Below, one piece after another: positions 33,601 through 46,038 of a stretch of DNA of 64,000 nt. The DNA is from Larix kaempferi (lineage: Eukaryota; Streptophyta; Pinopsida; Pinales; Pinaceae). The position numbers and the translations under genes are program-made. How positions within the stretch are numbered: position 1 is the first letter of the stretch; each line of letters starts with the position of its first letter. The notes beneath the pieces are model-generated. The model did no database searches. It was not told the DNA's origin and was given only the letters and a program-made list of their open reading frames with translations. Location of the stretch: contig BSBM01000179.1 in NCBI GenBank assembly GCA_027924585.1, positions 12,500,501 through 12,564,500 of the forward strand, read 5' to 3'.

Positions 33601-34012
33601 AATTCAAATTTTACCTTCAACCACCAACTTTGGAGAAAGATATTCATTAGGAGTAATGGATTTTTATAAATCCATTATTTCTATTATTTTTAAATGTCTC
33701 AAATCATGATGTTAAATTAAAGTTGGTAAATGGAGGTGGATATGAGTGCATATTTGGCTTATTCACAAAGATTTGAAGATCTCTATCAAATATATGATGG
33801 ACCTAAGAAGTCAAAAGTTGTTAAGAGACATTTGGGATGAGTTTTGACTATTTTATTATAGCCTCTATCCCTAAATTCGAATTTGACTTCAAAGGTATTA
33901 TAAATAGCATGTAGTTAGTAAGGATCTTGGATTAGTTTTGAGATCCAAACTTTTATGAATTTGTTGAAGATATTTTGGATCCTCATTTATTAGTTGTTAT
34001 GGAGAAATCATG

Positions 34013-34020
34013 TATAAATA
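34013..34020 (+). promoter_or_regulatory. LTR TATA box of the LARD-like element
   Basis: TATAAATA in a conserved stretch (CATGTATAAATAAGAGTTC), about 0.9 kb into the LTR. The same box is preserved in the three 3' LTR copies, with small changes downstream. Confidence 0.5.
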
Positions 34021-34858
34021 AGAGTTCTTTCTCCATTCTATGGGAGGACTCTTAGAGCAATAGTCCAATTGATGATGGAATAAAGCTATACTCTCATTTT
34101 GATTCAATTAGATCTTAGTTTTATCATTTCTTTTGCATTGTGATTTTATTTATTTTATGATGTAGTTGTACTTCATTGCTTAGTTATGATTTCTTATGAA
34201 GTGTGAATTTTATTTCTACAATTCGATTTCAATGCGTAGATAGAGATTTAATGTTTTATTTTACAATCATTGAGCTTAATGCAATAATGTTATTTACTCC
34301 ATTGGATCATAAACAGTAACTTGTATTTGGCAAGGATAGCTTTTAGATTTTATTTCTGCAATTTATCTTTTTGTCAAGTGTGTTGTGAGCTCAGATTTAG
34401 AATTTACTTTCGTGCATAGTGTGAACGTAGTATTAGAATTTACCTTTCTTGCAAAGTGTGACGTAGTTCTAGAATTTACTTTTCCTGCATAGTGTGAATT
34501 AGCTTTAATATTACTTTCCAATAGCATTTGATTTAGTTTAGCATTTACTTTCAAGTTTGAATTTAATTTTAGCATTTACTTTCATGTCGTGTGATTTACT
34601 TTCATTGCAATTTAGCTTTAATAGTTGTTTAGATGTCTAGTTCCTTGCCAAGACATTGTAACTGCTTATACCATTGTTTGTAAGTAAGGTTATTGAACTA
34701 CAACTTCAAGTAGATAAACTAATGTAAGAGGAGATTGTGGTTTGCACATACAGTGCACGGTAACTCGCAAGTTCTCAACGAACCCCGGGTTGACAATTAA
34801 TGTACACTTCTTAGTTGTTTTCTAAGTAATTAGAAGGCAATTAAAAAGCCCGTCATTT

Positions 34859-34876
34859 TGGCGCCGTTGCCGGGGA
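34859..34876 (+). other. Primer binding site of the LARD-like element
   Basis: TGGCGCCGTTGCCGGGGA, three bases after the LTR end. This sequence is complementary to the 3' end of tRNA-Asp and is characteristic of Athila-type plant gypsy elements (recalled knowledge). Confidence 0.85.
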
Positions 34877-35529
34877 GTTACCACAACCACTATTTTTTTG
34901 CTTGAGTAAATTTTCTTTTGGTAGTGAGCTATTTGTTTTTTTTATACATGCATATATTTTTTTTTAAGGATGGAAGCACAGAAATAAGTAAGACACAAAG
35001 ACAACCTCATTGTAGCATTGCTATAGTGTAATAGTCAGCCGCAAGTCTCTGCAAATCTGAACCATGTTAATAATTTATGCAATAGTAGTGGATTTGTTTA
35101 TGCCTTGTATTTTCATGAATAAAATCAAAGATTCAAGATGATGATTATGTGGTGCAGTAAGAGCCACACATATTACTAATTTGTCTTTTGCAGAAAGCTT
35201 GGAAAGAGGAATGAGGCTTGGCGAATGAATATTTTATTGAAGGTTTCAAGAGGATTTGAGGGGAAGCCATTGAAGAAAGAGTACACAAGACTCAAAAATT
35301 TCAAAAGGGGTATGTAATATGTTATTCAATTCTTAAAAATACATCATTGAGCACTAAACTGCAGTTTTTGAAGTTTGAATATAATCATTTATTCATATCT
35401 TGCAAATTTTTCAATTTTTGAGGATCTGTAGCTCAACTGCGGAACCTTCAAAAAACATATGGATTGTTGATTTTATTTGTTATTTGATGTATTACATTGA
35501 AATTATATCCATAAAAACACTCACTTCCA

Positions 35530-36320
35530 TCTAAACTGTCATTTTAGTGAAAAATTAGCTATTTGGGAATTTTGGCATGTTGGGCTTACTGAAAACGCAG
35601 TTATGACAGTCGTGTTTGAGAGACTATATGGACACATTTTTAAAACTTGTTTCTATCCAAAGTAACCCTTGAAATCTAGTTTCTAACGCAATTAAAAATT
35701 TTCAATTTGGATATCAAACGAAAAAGTTATGGTCAAAATACTGACTGGGTGTAGGGAAGACAACTTAAGAACACGGTGTGGACAGTCAATTTTTGGGTGC
35801 CTAAATGGATGAATTTTTTTAAACCTGTTTCTAAGGAATATTCTCCTATGAATCTAGTTTACAACTCAATTTGAAACACTCAAATCCGATATCATACGAG
35901 GAAGTTATACCCAAAATACTAACTTCCTGTCATAAATCAGCACTCCCAGAACTCTGTCTCATGGGCTGCTCTTTGGAATATTCGACCCATCAATTCTTAT
36001 TGAATTAAAAACCTGTTTCTATTCGAGGTACATATAGGAATCTAATTTAACCTCCAAGTTCAATCGAGTCAATCCGTCAACAAACGAAAAAGTTATGCTC
36101 AAATCACTGACTGTTGGTCTAGGCTGGAAATTGCAACCACTCTGTCTTACATGATGTTCTTTAGCATATTTGGAGTACCATATTAATACATTTTCAAAAA
36201 TTGTTTCTACTGGAGTTATCCCTATGAATCCACTTTCATTTGGCTTTTGAATCACTCAAATCGGTTGTGAAACGAAGAAGTTATTAGCAAAATACCGTTG
36301 GGTTGTCTAAGGTGGCCACC
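35530..36320 (+). repeat. Degenerate ~185-bp tandem repeats
   Basis: The landmark AACGAAAAAGTTATG (or a variant) recurs at 35719, 35897, 36085 and 36273, spaced 178, 188 and 188 bp. Each is preceded by an 'AACCTGTTTCTA...GGAATCTA' block. Four diverged units. Confidence 0.75.
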
Positions 36321-39300
36321 GCTCTCCAACAAGTAAAAAGTGAATTTTTGTTTTATCTTCCTTGGATTTGTTTTATAAGAATTTGTTGTATTTATCTTGC
36401 ATATGTTTGGGATTAAGAGGGACTGATCATCTCTCTTCTTCCACGAGCTCACATTTTATTGCAGGTAAGTGCCAACTTTTTTTTTGCAGGTCCATGGAAG
36501 ATTAAAAGAAGGTTAATCTATGGATGAATGATTCGTGAAGACCAAATTTAATGTTGATGGGAATTCTCTCCAGAAATCCAAAAATGAAGATTCATTAGCA
36601 TGATATGTGCTACTTTTGAAGCTCAAGTTCCTAGAATCCTAATCCAGCAGTGTCTCACTGAAAGACAACAACCAGAAGACTTTTTATCAAAGATAAAAGA
36701 TGGATCCCAAATGAGACATATGAAGAATTGATATATCTGAAGACCGATGTTCCAGAGGTCAAGTGTCATTCCCACATTCCCATTGCCACATCCCTAATTT
36801 CTATAAAGACTCCTTTCAGAAGACCAATGATTTATCATGCTCATTGACCAGCGCCATGGTATGCTCATGTATTTCCTTTTTCCCATTTTGATATACATGC
36901 ATGCTGAAGTTAATACATCTTTCATTTCCTTATGTGGTTGATAAGTTTTTCTCATGAACATCATCTATATCACCACTATCATCAGATTGACTTCATCCCC
37001 CACCATTCCATTTCTCCCATGACTTTCTGCTCCATCCATCCCTGACCCACACAATAAAGCAGCTTGGCACACTTGCAATGCCAAGCTCCCTCACCTCCCT
37101 ACCCTCTTTCCAAATAAAATTTGATGGTGAAAACCTGTTTCAGGCGCCATCAGACCTTGTAATGCTTGAAAACTAGCTTGTTGGCGGGCATCCCTCGGGA
37201 ATAAAAAGTTTCTAATTGTGAAAACCCTTTGGGCGCAATCAGACAGATCTTGTCTGAAAACCAGCTTGCTAGCGGACAATGTTTGCAAATAAGAGAGAAA
37301 TAAAGTATTCCATTATGCTCTTTAAATAAAGTTCCAAGATATGCTACTACATCAGAAGATCATTTTTCATCTCCAAATCCAAGCTCTGGATTCCGCATTG
37401 CTCTTTCTTGTCATTTTCTACACCATTGTGGACCACATCAGATCTCATGCTTCTCAGGATGCTGCTGCACATTTCACGATATTCATAGGTAGGTACAGGT
37501 CTGCTTATTTTCTTTATTGTTAGTCAAGTTCATTAAATGCTATAGATTTGTATTTGGAAAATCGCTTGAGCCTTTATCACTACTTCCTCCTATATTTATA
37601 AGGGTAGTAGAAGCTTTCAGTTTGGGGGAAGGGGCACACCATTACCTACCATGACTACACCATTACCTACCATGAACACACCATTACCCTTACATTACTC
37701 GTCATCATTCATTTCCATCCTCTACCATAATTTCTCAACCCAAACCTTCACCCTTCCATTTAAAAATTACATCATCTTTACTTCCCTATATAAGTCCACT
37801 CTGACATCTCCTAGCACCCAAGCATAAAATGATGTTGCCACATAAGCCCTATTGTTGTCACACAATAACCAACAATAGGAAGTCTTGCTGCTGCCACACA
37901 AGAACGAGCAGTGAGAAGAAAATAACATCTGGTGCACAAGCCAAATAAGCTGATTGAAAAAGAAACTTGCTGTTGTCACACAAGAACCAACAGTAGGTAA
38001 AAGGGAGAAGCTCATCTTCAAGCCAAGAACACTACAGGAAGAAGGGAATAGGCTGGCCATAAGAACCTACAGTAGAATAAGATGTTGTAGAAGCCATTCC
38101 TACATAAAAATCTACTGTCATACAAGAGGGTGGAAAACAGAAGGGGTTTAACACAGGATAGTCAGATTGAGCACCTTGAGATAGAGCAACACCTGCCAAC
38201 AAAGGATCATTGGAACAGATTGCTGCAAATTATTCAAAACTTGAAGATGAGTCCAGACTTAAGAGACCACAGCCCATGGGAAGAAGTAAGGTCATTTGTG
38301 CTTTTATTGTCACTGGTTTTGTTTATGGGAAATGAATATTGCTAGTGTTCTGAAGTCTGAAATTTATAGAGAATATCATGCCTTCAGTTCATGGCATAAT
38401 TCTGAAAAGTAATGGGGTTATTTTCTAAAACATAATAAGCATCATGGAGTGTTTGGATGCTAGACCACAATGTCTACAATCTCTGAAAAAAGTCACAAGA
38501 ATACATGCTACATATCATCTACAAGTTGCTATAGAATATTTGCAGGATACTGTAAGGGATATGGTTGATGGTTGTTGAATGTCTCATGTTTTGCTGCTGG
38601 GATGTTGGGTTGGTGAGCAAAATCTTGAAGATGGATCCATTGTTAGTATTTGGAGAAGACGAATATGGAGTTTTGGATAGGTTATATATAACTGCCACAA
38701 GAAGATATTCTAAATGAAGAAAAATGCTCAAAATATAGATGGTTGTTGCATTTTTGGTTCAATGGAAAGGGGCAGATCTCACTTTCATTATTATTTTTCC
38801 TTTCAAATTTGCAAATAACATTAACAGTGATACCTGTAGCAGAATTATCATTTTCCAATCTGTCATAGTTATTTGCAAGCCTTCTTTTAAGACACTTCTA
38901 ATGCCAATACGAGTCATATTTCTTCGCTCCAAATTTTTGCCACACAGTGGATGCACTAGCCTTTTGATGAGGAATACATTGCTACATGAGGACATGCAGA
39001 TTAATTTGGGGGAGAAAAGTCTTATCAAATGTGATGAATGGAGACATCCCATAGTTCCTACAGGTAACTGATTTCCTTTAAAGGGATCCCTCAAGTAATA
39101 AATGGTATGTAATTATCAAGATTGGCACTCATTTCTGCCCAGCTTCTCGAAGGAAAATCAATGTATACAAATTATTATTGCACTTTTTAAAACAGTAAGA
39201 GTTCTAGTTGTCTGAAAGGAATAATAATGCCAAAGCATTGCAGATCCTAAGAACAAATGGCAGCCTAGATAATTAGCAGTGTTATGTTTTCTGTATTTGA

Positions 39301-40080
39301 TGCATTCTTTGCTACAGTCATGCGCTACATTTAAGGAGTTTTTATTTCAGGATCTTTAGCGCACCTTTGAAGAGGATTCCTTTGGTGAGAATAAAAAGTT
39401 TTGACTATCTGGAAAAAATAAAAAATAAAAAATAAAATGTTTGAATAATTTAAAAAAGCCAGGGAGATGGTATTAAATAATTCTCATGAATTAATTGGAC
39501 ATGCATGAGCTAATCCGATGACTGCTCCAAACAACTAGTAATTTCATCTCAAGTTCTATTTATAAGTGCTTATCTCTCGGTGATCAAATTACCTTGTTAT
39601 TTATTGATTGATTTCCCAAAAATCATCAAAACATATGCCACTATAGCCATATATAATTCTGTTATGAATATGTCTGATATGAATAAGAGTCATTTTGTGT
39701 ATGGAGAGAATTGAGTGATTGCAATTTCTATAAGCAGCAACAAAGGCATATGAAATAGAGCAATTGCATACTCCACTTGACAGATTGGGATTTGCACAAG
39801 AACAAATATTTTAACTGCAAAAACATGATATCTGTTCCGATTTTTTCATTTTAAGTCTTCATGCAGTTCACTTGGCAAATGCATGCACAACAATGGAGCA
39901 TTTTATGGCGTAAAAAATTGCAGAAATTGAAGTAGAGATATCTCCCAAACGGTGAAATGAGTTTTCACGAAACATGGTGGAGATAAGCATCAGGGTAAGA
40001 AGAATAAATACACCAAGTTTCAGCTCAATCCGATGCACGGTTTTTGAGAAATTAAGAATAGTCACCTACAGCCATTTTCT

Positions 40081-40330
40081 CGAAAACCGTGATGTGGATT
40101 TCTCCCATTTTTGGCTGGGAGAAGCATAATGGCATTCCTTACACCCCTGCAAAGTTTGGTGAAAACCCAGTTGATATTTTTCGAGAAATCAAGCATAGTC
40201 ATCTACAACCATTTTCTCATTTTCTCGAAAACCATGATGTGAGTTTCTCCAGTTTTTTGCTAGGAGAAGCATAATGGCATTCCTAACACCCCTGCAAAGT
40301 TTGGTAAAAACCCAGTTCATATTTTTGGAA
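40081..40330 (+). repeat. 145-bp tandem duplication before the polypurine tract
   Basis: CGAAAACCGTGATGTG...GGAGAAGCATAATGGCATTCC...AAACCCAGTT at 40081 and again at 40226, period 145 bp. The second copy is truncated. Confidence 0.85.
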
Positions 40331-40576
40331 AAATGACATTTTTTGTGAAAGCTGCAACTTGCCAATCCATTGACTACAAAATATATTTTTTCTTGCATTT
40401 TTGCAATAAAAATGTTAAGTTGGCATGGAGGATTGTTCAGGATGAAATTTCATACCTCTTGATGATTAGATACATTGGTGATGGCTTGTTGATGATGCAT
40501 TTTGAGTCATGCATAAAAAGGAACATCATTCAGCTTGGTTAACACAGGGTTGCATGCAGACATGCAACATTTTCAA

Positions 40577-40587
40577 TTTGGGGGAGA
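40577..40587 (+). other. Polypurine tract of the LARD-like element
   Basis: TTGGGGGAGA directly before the 3' LTR start TGACGGG at 40588. Confidence 0.8.
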
Positions 40588-42606
40588 TGACGGGCCTTGG
40601 ATTTAGCATATTTTTACCACCTTTTCACCTTATTTATAATTCCTTTTGCCTATCCATATTCATGCATTAATCATTTCTTACGCTCATATCTGGATTTTTA
40701 TGCTCAAGTAATTTTTCCATTACACGTCTTAGTATTTCATTTGATTTTTTACTAACATTGAGGGAATTAGTGTACTATGTATTTGCTTTGAATATTGAAT
40801 CAATTGTTGGAAGCAACTACAACATATTTGAGGGAATTCTGTAGCAGTGCAGAACATTTGTTGCGGAACTATGGAAACTCTACAAGCATCTGCAGCATTA
40901 CGGAAACTCTACAGGCATTCTGCAGCATTACGGAAACTCTATCTGCAGCATTACAAAAACTCTATAGGCATCTGCAACATTACGGAAACTCTATCTGCAA
41001 CATTACAGAAACTCTATCTACATCATTACTGAAACTCTACAGGTATCTGCTGCATTACGGAAACTCTATCTGTAACATTACAAAAAGTTAATAATTCAAA
41101 TTTACCTTCAACCAACAACTTTGGAGAAAGATATTCATTAGGAGTAATGGATTTTTATAAATCCATTATTTATATTATTCTTATATGTCTCAAATCATGA
41201 TGTTAAATTAAAGTTGGTAAATAGAGGTGGATATGAGTGCATATTTGGCTTATTCACAAAGATTTGAACATCTCTATCAAATATATGATGGACTTAAGAA
41301 GTCAAAAGTTGTTAAGAGACATTTGGGATGAGTTTTGAGTATTTTATTATAGCCTCTATCCCTAAATTCGAATTTGACTTCAAAGGTATTCTAAATAACA
41401 TGTAGTTAGTAAGGATCTTGGATTAGTTTTGAGATCCAAACTTTTAGGAATTTGTTGAGGATATTTTTGGATCATCATTTATTAGTTGTTATGGAGAAAT
41501 CATGTATAAATAAGAGTTCTTTCTCCATTCTATGGGAGGACTCTTAGAGCAATAGTCCAATTGATGATGGAATGAAGCTATACTCTCATTTTGATTCAAT
41601 TAGATCTTAGTTTTATTATTTTCTTTTTGTAGCATGATTTTATTTATTTCATGTTGATGTAGTTGTACTTCATTGCTTAGTTGTGATTTCTTCTGAAGTG
41701 TGAATTTTATTTCTGCAATTTGATTTCAATGCATAGATAGAGATCAAGGAAATTTTTAGGGGCGGAATTTCGCCAATTGGCTATTTTTCAAGCTTTTTTT
41801 CAAAAAATAAATTCGTTATTTGGTCATTTTTAGTCTCTAATATCGCCTATATTTACATAAAATATGTTTCTTTATCATAATAGTCACTAAAAAATACAAG
41901 TTTCAGTAGTAAATTGTATGTTTCATCTTTAATATTCACCTGCCAATCTATTTTTTTTTTCAATCCAAAAAATCGCCTAAAATACTAAACTTAAGTATAC
42001 TTTTATAATCCTTAAAAAATACCCTACTAGAGATTTAAATGTTTATTTTACAATCATTGAGCTTAATGTAATAATGTTATTTAGTCCATTGGATCATAAA
42101 CAGTAACTTGTATTTGGCAAGGATGGCTTTTAGATTTTATTTCTGCAATTTACCTTTCTGTCAAGTGTGTTGTGAACTTAGATTTATAATTTACTTTCTT
42201 GCACAGTGTGAACGTAGTATTATAATTTACTTTTCCCACAAAGTGTGACATAGTTCTAGAATTTACTTTTCTGCAGATTGCGAATGTAGTTTTAAAATTT
42301 ACTTTCAAGCCTGAATTTAATTTTAGCATTTACTTTCATTTCGTGTGATTTACTTTCCATGCAACTTAGTTCGATAGTTGTTCAGTTGGTAGTTTCTTGC
42401 CAAGACTATGTAACTGTCCATACCATTGTTTGTAAGTAAGGTTATTGAAATGCAACTTCAAGTAGGTAAACCATTGTAAGAGGAAATTGTGGTTTGCACA
42501 TACAGTGCATGGTAACTTGCAAGTTTTCAACGAACCCCGGGTTGACAATTAATGTACACTTCTTAGTTGTTTTCTAAGTAATTAGAAGGCAATTAAAAAG
42601 CCCGTC
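40588..42606 (+). repeat. 3' LTR, copy 1 (full length, carries a MITE)
   Basis: Begins TGACGGGCCTTGG like the 5' LTR and ends AAAGCCCGTC. Without the MITE and its target duplication it is about 1.73 kb. The terminal A is replaced by the start of copy 2. Confidence 0.9.
41745..42026. mobile_element. hAT-like MITE, copy 2, inside an LTR
   Basis: 282 bp with ends CAAGGAAATTTTT... and ...AAAAAATACCCTA, the same family as 16985-17271. Flanks ATAGAGAT (41737-41744) and CTAGAGAT (42027-42034) are an 8-bp duplication with one change. Three other LTR copies (near 34238, 43556, 45081) show the uninterrupted site GATAGA(G/T)AT, directly proving the insertion. Confidence 0.92.
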
Positions 42607-44155
42607 TAAGTAATTGAATCAATTGTTGGAAGCATCTACAACATATTTGAGGGAGTTCTGTAGCAGTGCATAACATTTGTTGCAGAACTATGGAAACTCT
42701 ACAGGTATCTGCAGCATTACGGAAACTCTACAGGTATTCTGTAGCATTACGGAAACTCTATCTGCAGCATTACAGAAACTCTACAGGCATCTGCAACATT
42801 ACGGAAACTCTATCTGCAGCATTACAGAAACTCTATCTGCAACATTACTGAAACTCTACAGGTATCTGCAGCATTACGGAAACTCTATCTGTAGCATTAC
42901 AGAAAGTTAATAATTAAAATTTTACCTTCAACCACCAACTTTGGAGAAAGATATTCATTAAGAGTAATGGATTTTTATAAATCCATTATTTATATTATTC
43001 TTATATGTCTCAAATCATGATGTTAAATTAAAGTTGGTAAATGGAGGTGGATATGAGTGCATATTTGGCTTATTCACAAAGATTTGAAGATCTCTATCAA
43101 ATATATGATGGACCTAAGAAGTCAAAAGTTGTTAAGAGACATTTGGGATGAGTTTTGACTATTTTATTATAGCATTTATCCCTAAATTCGAATTTGACTT
43201 CAAAGGTATTCTAAATAACATATAGTTAGTAAGGATCTTGGATTAGTTTTGAGATCCAAACTTTTAGGAATTTGTTGAGGATATTTTGGATCCTCATTTA
43301 TTAGTTGTTATGGAGAAATCATGTATAAATAATAGTTCTTTCTCCATTCTATGGGAGGACTCTTAGAGCAATAGTCCAATTGATGATGGAATAAAGCTAT
43401 ACTCTCATTTTGATTCAATTAGATCTTAGTTTTATTATTTTCTTTTTGTAGCATGATTTTATTTATTTTATGTTGATGTAGTTGTACTTCATTGCTTAGT
43501 TGTGATTTCTTCTGAAGCATGAATTTTATTTCTGCAATTTGATTTCAATGCATAGATAGATATTTAAATGTTTATTTTACAATCATTGAGCTTAATGCAA
43601 TAATGTTATTTACTCCATTGGATCATAAACAGTAACTTGTATTTGGCAAGGATGGCTTTTAGATTTTATTTTTGCAATTTACCTTTCTATCAATTGTGTT
43701 GTGAACTTAGATTTATAATTTACTTTCTTGCACAGTGTGAACGTAGTATTAGAATTTACTTTTCCCGCAAAGTGTGACATAGTTCTAGGATTTACTTTTC
43801 TGCAGATTGCGAATGTAGTTTTAGAATTTACTTTCAAGCGTGAATTTAATTTTAGCATTTACTTTCATGTCGTGTGTTTTACTTTCATGTCGTGTGATTT
43901 ACTTTCCATGCAACTTAGTTCGGTAGTTGTTTAGTTGATAGTTTCTTGTCAAAACTATGTAACTATTCATACCATTATTTGTAAGTAAGGTTATTGAACT
44001 GCAACTTCAAGTAGGTAAACCATTGTAAGAGGAGATTGTGGTTTGAACATACAGTGCACGATAACTCGCAAGTTCTCAATGAACCGCGGGTTGAATATTA
44101 ATGTACACTTCTTAGTTGTTTTCTAAGTAATTAGAAGGCAATTAAAAAGCCCGTC
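42607..44155 (+). repeat. 3' LTR, tandem copy 2 (lacks first ~205 bp)
   Basis: Joined to copy 1 as ...GCCCGTC/TAAGTAATTGAATCAATTG, so it starts at the LTR-internal TTGAATCAATTG (equivalent of about 33303). 1549 bp; no MITE. Confidence 0.88.
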
Positions 44156-45722
44156 TAAGTAATTGAATCAATTGTTGGAAGCAGCTACAACATATTTGAG
44201 GAAGTTATGTAGCAATGCAGAACTATGGAAACTCTACAGGCATCTGCAGCATTACGGAAACTCTACAGGCATTCTGCAGCATTACAGAAACTCTATCTGC
44301 AGCATTACAGAAACTCTACAGGCATCTTTAACATTACGGAAACTCTATCTGCAGCATTACAGAAACTTTATCTGCAGCATTACTGAAACTCTACAGGTAA
44401 CTGCAGCATTACGGAAACTCTATTTATAGCATTACAAAAAGTTAATAATTCAAATTTTACCTTCAACCACCAACTTTGGAGAAAGATATTCATTAGGAGT
44501 AATGGATTTTTATAAATCCATTATTTCTATTATTTTTAAATGTCTCAAATCATGATGTTAAATTAAAGTTGATAAATGGAGGTGGATATGAGTGCATATT
44601 TGGCTCATTCACAAAGATTTGAAGATCTCTATCAAATATATGATGGACCTAAGAAGTCAAAAGTTGTCAAGAGACATTTGGGATGAGTTTTGACTATTTT
44701 ATTATAGCCTCTATCCCTAAATTAGAATTTGAATTCAAAGGTATTATAAATAGCATGTAGTTAGTAAGGATCTTGGATTAGTTTTGAGATCCAAACTTTT
44801 AGGAATTTGTTGAGGATATTTTGGATCCTCATTTATTAGTTGTTATGGAGAAATCATGTATAAATAATAGTTCTTTCTCCATTCTATAGGAGGACTCTTA
44901 GAGCAATAGTCCAATTGATGATGGAATAAAGCTATACTCTCATTTTGATTCAATTAGATCTTAGTTTTATCATTTCTTTTGTAATATGATTTTATTTATT
45001 TTATGATGTAGTTGTACTTCATTGCTTAGTTATGATTTCTTATGAAGTGTGAATTTTATTTCTGCAATTCAATTTCAATGCATAGATAGAGATTTAATGT
45101 TTTATTTTACAATCATTGAGCTTAATGCAATAATGTTATTTACTCCATTGGATCATAAACAGTAACTTGTATTTGGCAAGGATAGCTTTTAGATTTTATT
45201 TCTGCAATTTACCTTTCTGTCAAGTGTGTTGTGAACTTAGATTTAGAATTTACTTTCTTGCATAGTGTGAACGTAGTATTAGAATTTACCTTTCTTGCAA
45301 AGTGTGACGTAGTTCTAGAATTTACTTTTCCTGCATAGTGTGAATTAGCTTTAATATTTACTTTCCAGCAACATTTGATTTAGTTTAGCATTTACTTTCA
45401 AGTGTGAATTTAATTTTAGCATTTACTTTCATGTCATGTGTTTTACTTTCATGTTGTGTGATTTACTTTCATTGCAATTTAGCTTCAATAGTTGTTTAGA
45501 TGGCTAGTTCCTTGCCAAGACATTGTAACTGCTTATATCATTGTTTGTAAGTAAGGTTATTGAACTACAACTTCAAGTAGATAAACTAATGTAAGAGGAG
45601 ATTATGGTTTGCACATACAGTGCACGGTAACTCGCAAGTTCTCAACGAACCCTGGGTTGACAATTAATGTACACTTCTTAGTTGTTTTCTAAGTAATTAG
45701 AAGGCAATTAAAAAGCCCGTCA
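44156..45722 (+). repeat. 3' LTR, tandem copy 3 (lacks first ~205 bp)
   Basis: Same junction as copy 2 (GCCCGTC/TAAGTAATTG). It ends with the genuine LTR terminus CCCGTCA at 45722, followed by ACTTG. Its tail (about 45300-45500) is closer to the 5' LTR than copy 2 is. Confidence 0.88.
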
Positions 45723-45727
45723 ACTTG

Positions 45728-46038
45728 TGCGCCGCTTTCTGATGAGTATAAAAGTGAATAATGAAGTGATCAAATAGAGTGCCTCCCGCACTCTATTTAT
45801 ACATGACCTGACCTGCCTAATAGACTAGCAGGGCCGACTTGTCTAACTCAATCTAATAACCCATGGTAATACTAATCAGGGCCGACCCAACACTTGGTGG
45901 TCTAATAGCACATCACATGCAAGTTGCGACACTTGTCAATACAAATGACGACACTTCCGTATAGAAGAATAATAACATCTCTATGGGAGTACAATATACA
46001 TAGGTGAAATGCATTCCGAAGTTACAATTACATCAACA
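45728..46038 (-). repeat. Copia-3 3' LTR, proximal part
   Basis: Continues the LTR after the nested element and ends (plus) ACATCAACA at 46038. The polypurine tract (minus AAGAGAGAG) follows at 46039-46050. Confidence 0.9.
45772..45801 (-). promoter_or_regulatory. TATA box and hairpin, Copia-3 3' LTR
   Basis: Perfect 11-bp arms and CTCCC loop as in Copia-2, overlapped by TATAAATA on the minus strand. Confidence 0.6.

Larger units (their letters stand above)
33096..34855 (+). repeat. 5' LTR of the LARD-like element
   Basis: 1760 bp, TGACGGGACTTGG...AAAGCCCGTCA. It contains a minisatellite near 33370-33600 and a TATA box at 34013-34020. Confidence 0.9.
34877..40576 (+). other. Internal region of the LARD-like element, non-coding
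   Basis: No frame longer than about 110 codons and no retroviral motif on either strand. Structured content instead: a degenerate ~185-bp periodicity (35530-36320), a direct repeat at 37127-37190/37217-37283 (GCGC...ATCAGAC...CTTG), a 145-bp tandem duplication (40081-40330), and repeated 'CACAAGAACCAACAGTA'-type words at 37850-38120. The 38739-39071 frame overlaps a minus-strand frame of equal length, so neither is convincing. Confidence 0.6.
33096..45722 (+). mobile_element. LARD-like 12.6-kb LTR element without gag or pol
   Basis: 5-bp target duplication ACTTG (33091-33095, 45723-45727). LTR termini TGACGGG...CCCGTCA form a perfect 7-bp inverted repeat. 5' LTR 33096-34855, primer site TGGCGCCGTTGCCGGGGA (34859-34876, the form known from Athila-type plant gypsy elements), internal 34877-40587, polypurine tract, then a 3' LTR that is tandemly triplicated (40588-45722). 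The internal 5.7 kb has no recognisable retroviral domain, so it must depend on another element. Orientation is set by primer site and polypurine tract. Confidence 0.88.

Noticed and set aside
38739-39094. Two opposed 110-codon frames inside the LARD-like element
   Set aside because: They mirror each other, have no recognisable domain, and sit in an element otherwise devoid of coding sequence.
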